This document shows positions 60,054 to 64,000 of a DNA stretch of 64,000 nucleotides, in pieces (positions within the stretch are counted from its first letter, which is position 1; every line of letters begins with the position of its first letter). Origin of the DNA: Chitinophagaceae bacterium (GTDB lineage: Bacteria; Bacteroidota; Bacteroidia; Chitinophagales; Chitinophagaceae); NCBI GenBank assembly GCA_016720585.1, contig JADKKH010000001.1, positions 960,938 to 1,024,937 of the forward strand, written 5' to 3'. Under the pieces are notes generated by a model, which saw nothing but the letters and a program-made list of their open reading frames with translations, did no database searches and was not told the DNA's origin. Made by a program: the position numbers and the translations under genes.

Positions 60054-60785
60054 ATGAAAAGAGAATTAGCCTCCTGGTATAGTCCCTCATTAAACAAAGA
60101 AATGCCGGTTGCCAGGTATGGTGACAATGGATTTTCCCTGCTCCTGGTGCCAACCGCAGCAGCTGATTATCTGGAATATGAACGCTTTCAGTTAATGGAG
60201 CATCTGGCTCCTTTTATTGACGCAGGTAAAGTGAGTGTGTTTTCCATCGACAGTATTAATAATGAAAGCTGGTTGAATAATAATATGAGCCCCCGGGATA
60301 AATCAATCCGGCATCAGCAATGGAATGATTACGTGTTCAACGAAGTGGTTCCATTTCTGAAAACCAATACCAGCAACGAAACACCTGTTATAACCTGTGG
60401 TGCTTCTTTTGGTGCCTTACACAGCATGAACTTATTCTTAAAACGACCTGATCTGATCAATGGTGTTATTGCCATGAGTGGTGTATATGACCTTACTGAG
60501 TATACAAAAGGACATTATGATGAGGATGTATATTTTAACAGTCCGGTGCATTTTATGTCCAACCTGAATGACCATGGTACCCTGGAACAGATACGCCAAA
60601 GCCGGAACATACATATCGTAACGGGCAGCGGTTCCTATGAGGACCCGCAGAGCAGTGGTAAATTTGCCAAGATCCTGTACGATAAAGGGATATCGTATGA
60701 ATTGGATATTTGGGGAGAAGAATGGCCGCATGACTGGAACACCTGGAGAGCCATGTTACCACATTACCTCGGATCGAGGTTCTGA
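60054..60785 (+). CDS. Alpha/beta hydrolase, esterase family
   Basis: The ATG at 60054 (MKRELASWYSPSLNKEM) is preferred over a TTG at 60033. The 243-residue protein has the nucleophile elbow GASFGALHSMN (Ser), a probable Asp in GSGSYEDP and the C-terminal His in EEWPHDWNTW. This pattern fits the esterase D/PHB-depolymerase-like branch of alpha/beta hydrolases. There is no signal peptide, so it is cytoplasmic. Substrate unknown. Confidence 0.82.
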   Translation: MKRELASWYSPSLNKEMPVARYGDNGFSLLLVPTAAADYLEYERFQLMEHLAPFIDAGKVSVFSIDSINNESWLNNNMSPRDKSIRHQQWNDYVFNEVVPFLKTNTSNETPVITCGASFGALHSMNLFLKRPDLINGVIAMSGVYDLTEYTKGHYDEDVYFNSPVHFMSNLNDHGTLEQIRQSRNIHIVTGSGSYEDPQSSGKFAKILYDKGISYELDIWGEEWPHDWNTWRAMLPHYLGSRF

Positions 60786-60832
60786 TGATTATGTAATTAC
60801 CCGGATGATAGCATCTTTTTCAAAAGACCATT

Positions 60833-61354
60833 ATGAGAAAGATGCTTTTTCTTTTCCTGGGGTTACCTATAGCTGCCCTGTCCCAAATACCCCAAAAGGA
60901 AAAAATATTTGAAAATAGTATTCCTGCTGGCCTGGGTCAAAGGATTCATTTACCTGAAAGAAGATATAATCCGGATTTTATTCTCGATCAGGCGGAAGGG
61001 TATCGGTTACACACCCGGATTTTTATTATAAAAACAGATTCTGTTTATCGCAACCTATTATTTAAGGAGTATCATTACCCGCATGATTCGCTGAAGTATT
61101 ATAAATTTACCAGGCATGATTTTTATGATTCATTGGGCTATAACGAGATCCTGCATCATCTGTCAGATTCGCTGGCAGTAATTGATTTTACCCGGCAGGA
61201 ACTTATACTGTATTCTGCCTGCGCTAAATGCCTGGAAGTTTGCCGTCATAATGAAGGAATGGAAGGATGTCACCGATCGGCTTGTAGTTTTATTGATGCA
61301 TGGTTTTTACAGGATAAAGAACCCTTAATAGTAAAAAAAGCTGAAAAAAATTAA
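60833..61354 (+). CDS. Small secreted protein of unknown function
   Basis: A 173-residue protein with signal peptide MRKMLFLFLGLPIAALSQ. The C-terminal half has clustered cysteines (SACAKCLEVCRHNEGMEGCHRSACSF), which may form disulfides or bind a metal. No family is recognised. It lies 47 bp after the esterase gene. Its stop codon overlaps that of aat (TTAA, 61351-61354). Confidence 0.6.
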   Translation: MRKMLFLFLGLPIAALSQIPQKEKIFENSIPAGLGQRIHLPERRYNPDFILDQAEGYRLHTRIFIIKTDSVYRNLLFKEYHYPHDSLKYYKFTRHDFYDSLGYNEILHHLSDSLAVIDFTRQELILYSACAKCLEVCRHNEGMEGCHRSACSFIDAWFLQDKEPLIVKKAEKN

Positions 61355-62001
61355 AGGACGATATATGCGGAAAGTAGTTCGATAAAATCCTTTCGGTCAA
61401 TCATCCGGGCGCCCAGGCTTTCAAGATATTCTGTATATACCTGGCAATCGATCAGCTTAATACCTTCTGTTTTTAATAGCTGTATATATTTAATTAAAGC
61501 AAACCGGGAGGCATTGCTGACATGGCTGAACATACTTTCGCCAAAGAAAACATTACCAAGCCTGATTCCGTAAAGACCTCCCACCAGTTTTCCATCTTTC
61601 CATACTTCGGCGCTATGAGCAAATCCCTGTTCATGCATTTGGCAATAGGCCTTCTCCACTTCATCCGTTATCCAGGTGCCCTGTTGTCCGGGCCTTTTGG
61701 TTTTTTTACAATGATGAATGACCTGTGCAAACGCATTATTGACTGTAAAGGAAAATTCATTCCTGTTGATTAACGGTTTGATGCTTTTACTTATTCTTAA
61801 TTCACCAGGGAATAATACAAATCTTGGGTCTGGCGACCACCATAAAATATACGCTCCTTCATACCACGGGAAAATGCCGTTCCGGTATGCCAATAATAAT
61901 CTTTCAACCGAAAGATCTCCGCCCAGTGCGAGTAACCCGTCAGGTTCGGCTAAATGAACCGGCGGGAAAACCAATTCTTTATCAAGTGCAAAAAGGGACA
62001 T
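61351..62001 (-). CDS. aat: Leucyl/phenylalanyl-tRNA-protein transferase
   Basis: Aat adds Leu or Phe to proteins with N-terminal Arg or Lys, making them N-end-rule substrates. The 216-residue protein has family motifs FPPVHLAEPDGLLALGGDLS, YRNGIFPWYEG, WWSPDPRFVLFP, GTWITDEVEKAY, HSAEVWKDGKLVGGLYG and FGESMFSHVSNASRFAL. Normal length. It starts 14 bp after the clpS stop codon on the same strand, so the modifying enzyme and the adaptor form an operon. Confidence 0.95.
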   Translation of the reverse strand: MSLFALDKELVFPPVHLAEPDGLLALGGDLSVERLLLAYRNGIFPWYEGAYILWWSPDPRFVLFPGELRISKSIKPLINRNEFSFTVNNAFAQVIHHCKKTKRPGQQGTWITDEVEKAYCQMHEQGFAHSAEVWKDGKLVGGLYGIRLGNVFFGESMFSHVSNASRFALIKYIQLLKTEGIKLIDCQVYTEYLESLGARMIDRKDFIELLSAYIVL

Positions 62002-62015
62002 ACAAAAGGAGGAGA

Positions 62016-62318
62016 TTATCCTGCAATGATTTCAACTGTAGCATTAATACCTCTTTCCGTAATAGCATCACATTGAGGTTTCAGAACATCATAGCTGCCG
62101 TTTTTTACAGCATATTTACCCTGGAAATGGATTAAATAGGCACATTGCTCGGCCTGTTCCTGTGCATGACCGCATACCTCCATCAGTGTATCAATGACCC
62201 ATTCAAATGTATTGACTTCATCGTTCCAGACAATGAGATTACAGGTATCTTCCGTAAGAGTCAGCACATCTGTTACTTCCTGACTGTCAGTTTGTATATC
62301 GTTTTTTACGTGAAGCAT
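62016..62318 (-). CDS. clpS: ClpS, ClpAP adaptor
   Basis: ClpS binds N-terminal Leu, Phe, Trp or Tyr and hands the protein to ClpAP. The 100-residue protein has the N-end pocket motif LIVWNDEVNTFEWVIDTLMEVCGH and QAEQCAYLIHFQGKYAV. The Asn-Asp pair and downstream His that hold the alpha-amino group are visible. It is immediately upstream of aat. A consensus -7 box ends 7 bases before its ATG. Confidence 0.95.
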   Translation of the reverse strand: MLHVKNDIQTDSQEVTDVLTLTEDTCNLIVWNDEVNTFEWVIDTLMEVCGHAQEQAEQCAYLIHFQGKYAVKNGSYDVLKPQCDAITERGINATVEIIAG

Positions 62319-62325
62319 CAGGATA

Positions 62326-62333
62326 CAAAAGTA
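62326..62333 (-). promoter_or_regulatory. -7 box of clpS-aat
   Basis: On the minus strand TACTTTTG is an exact TAnnTTTG match ending 7 bases before the clpS ATG, predicting a leaderless or nearly leaderless mRNA. Confidence 0.6.
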
Positions 62334-62404
62334 AAAAATTATTAGCTGATATCAGCATCGGGTACCGTGGTATAAATTTTGTATTTTTAATTCAAATCAA
62401 CATT

Positions 62405-62791
62405 ATGGAAAGAGTAATTGGTCTTGGAGGTCCTTTTATTAAGGCAAATGACCCCAAAGGACTGGCAGCCTGGTATGAAAAGCATTTAGGTATTTCCTTC
62501 AAAGGAGCAACCTATACCGATTGGCCAGTAACCAATAATGCGGGCAGTAATAAACCGGGATATAATGTGCTTTCTTTTTTTAAATCGGATTCCGACTACT
62601 TTGCTCCCAGTGAAAAGCAGGTAATGGTCAATTTTATTGTGAAAGATCTGTTTGCTTTGATAGGCGTTTTAAAAGCAGAAGGCGTAACGATTATCGGTGA
62701 ACCTCTTGATGAGGCGTATGGAAAATTTGGCTGGATTCTTGACCCGGAAGGCAACAAAATCGAATTGTGGGAGCCGCCGGATAGTCAATAA
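62405..62791 (+). CDS. VOC/glyoxalase superfamily protein
   Basis: A 128-residue protein of the vicinal-oxygen-chelate fold: GGPFIKANDPKGLAAWYEKHLGI, NFIVKDLFALIGVLKAEGVTIIG and the end YGKFGWILDPEGNKIELWEPP. The last Glu of this motif is the usual metal ligand. Members include glyoxalase I, fosfomycin resistance proteins and dioxygenases; the sequence does not decide among them. It precedes the tRNA terminator on the opposite strand. Confidence 0.85.
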   Translation: MERVIGLGGPFIKANDPKGLAAWYEKHLGISFKGATYTDWPVTNNAGSNKPGYNVLSFFKSDSDYFAPSEKQVMVNFIVKDLFALIGVLKAEGVTIIGEPLDEAYGKFGWILDPEGNKIELWEPPDSQ

Positions 62792-62815
62792 AAAAAGCCC
62801 GGGAAAACCGGGCCT
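62790..62815 (-). terminator. Intrinsic terminator of tRNA-Val
   Basis: On the minus strand GGCCCGGTTTTCCCGGGC is followed by TTTTTT. The stem GCCCGG/CCGGGC has a 4-5 base loop. It starts 4 bases after the 3' end of the tRNA gene. The A-run on the other strand means it could also act for the VOC gene. Confidence 0.8.
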
Positions 62816-62819
62816 GTGT

Positions 62820-62893
62820 GGGAGTTGACGGGTTCGAACCGCCGACCCTCTGCTTGTAAGGCAGATGCTCTGAACCAGCTGAGCTAAACTCCC
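62820..62893 (-). tRNA. tRNA-Val (anticodon TAC)
   Basis: The minus strand reads GGGAGTT as the acceptor arm, pairing with AACTCCC, with D arm GCTC/GAGC, anticodon stem TCTGC/GCAGA and loop CTTACAA, variable loop of 5, and T arm GGCGG-TTCGAAC-CCGTC. Total 74 bases. The TAC anticodon reads GTA/GTG valine codons. CCA is not encoded. It is followed by a terminator on the same strand. Confidence 0.95.
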
Positions 62894-62995
62894 TTAAAAA
62901 CGACGTAAAGCAATCACTTTTGGGACGGCAAAGATAGGGGCACAGTAGTTTTCAGACAAAATAATTTTTATCTATTTTGAGTTCAAATTGATTGT

Positions 62996-63556
62996 ATGGC
63001 AATCACTTACTGCGAATTTGTTCAAAACAAAGGGAAAGCAACTGTTCACCAGGAATATCATGACAAAGAATACGGGTTCCCCATTGAGGATGATAATTTA
63101 TTGTTTGCAAGACTGGTACTGGAAATAAACCAGGCAGGACTTAGTTGGGAGACCATTTTGAAAAAGAAAGACAATTTCTTTAAAGCTTTTGATGATTTTT
63201 CAATTGATAAAGTAGCCCGGTATTCAGAAAAGAAAAAAGCAAAGCTGATGCAGGATGCAGGTATCATCCGTAACCGGTTAAAAATTGATGCGACGGTGCA
63301 TAATGCAAAATGTATTAAAACCATTCAGAAAGAATCAGGTTCATTTAAAAATTGGTTAGATAATCATCATCCCAAAACAAAAGAAGAATGGGTGAAGCTC
63401 TTCAAACTTACTTTTCGGTTTACAGGTGGCGAGATCGTGAATGAATTTTTAATGAGTACGGGTTACTTACCCGGTGCGCATGCAGCCCATTGCGCTGTAT
63501 ATAAAAAAGTGTTGAAACAAAAACCCAAATGGATGAATTTAACACAGAGATACTGA
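62996..63556 (+). CDS. tag: DNA-3-methyladenine glycosylase I
   Basis: Tag removes 3-methyladenine from alkylated DNA. The 186-residue length is normal. Motifs: CEFVQNKGKATVHQEYHDKEYGFP, ARLVLEINQAGLSWETIL, IIRNRLKIDATVHNAK and the zinc-site end GAHAAHCAVYKKV. The usual N-terminal RCxW is YCEF here. The last codons (TQRY) are part of a hairpin repeat at 63541-63615, so its C terminus is repeat-derived. Confidence 0.92.
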   Translation: MAITYCEFVQNKGKATVHQEYHDKEYGFPIEDDNLLFARLVLEINQAGLSWETILKKKDNFFKAFDDFSIDKVARYSEKKKAKLMQDAGIIRNRLKIDATVHNAKCIKTIQKESGSFKNWLDNHHPKTKEEWVKLFKLTFRFTGGEIVNEFLMSTGYLPGAHAAHCAVYKKVLKQKPKWMNLTQRY

Positions 63557-63615
63557 GATAATGAGTTGCACGGAGATAATCTCTGTGCATCTCTGTAACT
63601 CCAAAACTCTGTGTT
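63541..63615. repeat. Hairpin repeat of the ACACAGAG family overlapping the end of tag
   Basis: AACACAGAG (63541-63549) pairs with CTCTGTGTT (63607-63615), and inner segments TGCACGGAGAT (63568-63578) with ATCTCTGTGCA (63579-63589) pair closely. The left arm encodes the last residues and stop codon of tag. Confidence 0.65.
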
Positions 63616-63621
63616 GAAAAA

Positions 63622-63912
63622 TTAATTAGGATTTACTTCCGGGAAACGGTAATGCTGGCCATCTAAAACAAAGAGTTCATCAATTTCAAAAGTCCAGAAT
63701 TTAAATAGGGGGGACTTCTTCAACAACTTTTCAACCTCTTTTTTATCCGCTGCATTTAAAGTTATCCACGAACGCTGCGTTTCCATACTGACCGCATAAT
63801 GATCAATGGTTCCTTTATTAATAAGGAAATTAATATAGGTTCTATGCGGAGGCACCAATTCCATAAACTCATCGCACATTTCAAAATGTATGGTCACCTG
63901 GTATTTCTGCAT
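63622..63912 (-). CDS. Small dimeric alpha/beta-barrel-like protein (YCII/muconolactone isomerase-like)
   Basis: A 96-residue cytoplasmic protein. The order YQVTIHFEM, a helix (FMELVPPHRTYINFLINKG), ITLNAADKKEVEKLLKKSPLFKFWTFEIDELF suggests a ferredoxin-like dimeric alpha/beta barrel as in YCII or muconolactone isomerase proteins. No catalytic residue can be assigned. Convergent with tag, with the hairpin repeat between. Confidence 0.65.
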   Translation of the reverse strand: MQKYQVTIHFEMCDEFMELVPPHRTYINFLINKGTIDHYAVSMETQRSWITLNAADKKEVEKLLKKSPLFKFWTFEIDELFVLDGQHYRFPEVNPN

Positions 63913-64000
63913 ATGTATAAATGACCATTTAAAAATAGGAAAGTTGCACGGCAGCCAAAAAGAAAGTTGGAATCACGTATTTTGCTTCCAAAGGAACGTT

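Overview
This window looks like a chromosomal stretch of a Bacteroidota member, most likely of the Chitinophagaceae or a close relative (inference from gene content). Supporting signs are promoters that match the Bacteroidetes -7 box TAnnTTTG, the near absence of Shine-Dalgarno sequences, TPR-type histidine kinases with HisKA_3 domains paired with LuxR regulators, many SPII or signal-peptide proteins ending in AQ or SQ, and an aerobic kynurenine pathway. There is no rRNA, CRISPR array, recognisable insertion sequence or phage. One tRNA gene (Val, anticodon TAC) is present.

Layout. 1-4545: tail of a TfR/PSMA-like peptidase, an RsmF-type rRNA methyltransferase, a LysM protein, fmt and an M48 lipoprotein. 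4642-12803: four co-directional secreted proteins of unknown function plus a seven-bladed propeller lipoprotein. 13028-16852: a TPR histidine kinase, its response regulator and NamZ. 16984-24499: housekeeping genes (FKBP, pepT, SPFH, exbB/exbD, prmC, ribD, yigZ-like, a methyltransferase). 24569-29440: a 3-hydroxybutyryl-CoA dehydrogenase, a repeat-rich gap, a frameshifted mrp, a PaiB-like gene and a glycerophosphodiesterase. 29444-37517: a kynurenine/3-hydroxyanthranilate degradation cluster (ACMSD, HAAO, SDR, aminomuconate semialdehyde dehydrogenase, RidA-type deaminase, kynureninase, KMO). 37595-48728: pyrF, gcdH, aroK, a 7TMR-DISM kinase, ftsK, a LolA-like carrier, kdsA and a TDH-like epimerase. 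48850-52552: a membrane protein, lipoprotein and two-component cluster with probable operator sites. 52581-63912: acylphosphatase, fRMsr, a large HExxH/propeller/barrel protein, valS, an orphan receiver, an esterase, the N-end-rule pair clpS-aat, tRNA-Val and tag.

The most striking theme is repeat DNA. Hairpin-forming repeats of several families fill most gaps of the kynurenine cluster. Two of them carry a small gene between the arms: a 23S-IVS-type four-helix-bundle protein and a GxxExxY protein with a PD-(D/E)XK-like signature. The genes directly after these two cassettes start at non-ATG codons. Related palindromes also sit in frame inside ribD (two), valS and mrp, resembling the protein-coding palindromic elements of Rickettsia. 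A second theme is -7 boxes ending only 4-8 nt before the start codon (ftsK, kdsA, clpS, prmC, ribD), which predicts leaderless mRNAs.

Metabolically the kynurenine genes would convert kynurenine to 2-aminomuconate or 4-oxalocrotonate. Tryptophan dioxygenase, formamidase and the usual nbaG-J lower pathway are absent from the window, whereas glutaryl-CoA dehydrogenase and 3-hydroxybutyryl-CoA dehydrogenase lie nearby, so a glutaryl-CoA exit is possible but unproven.
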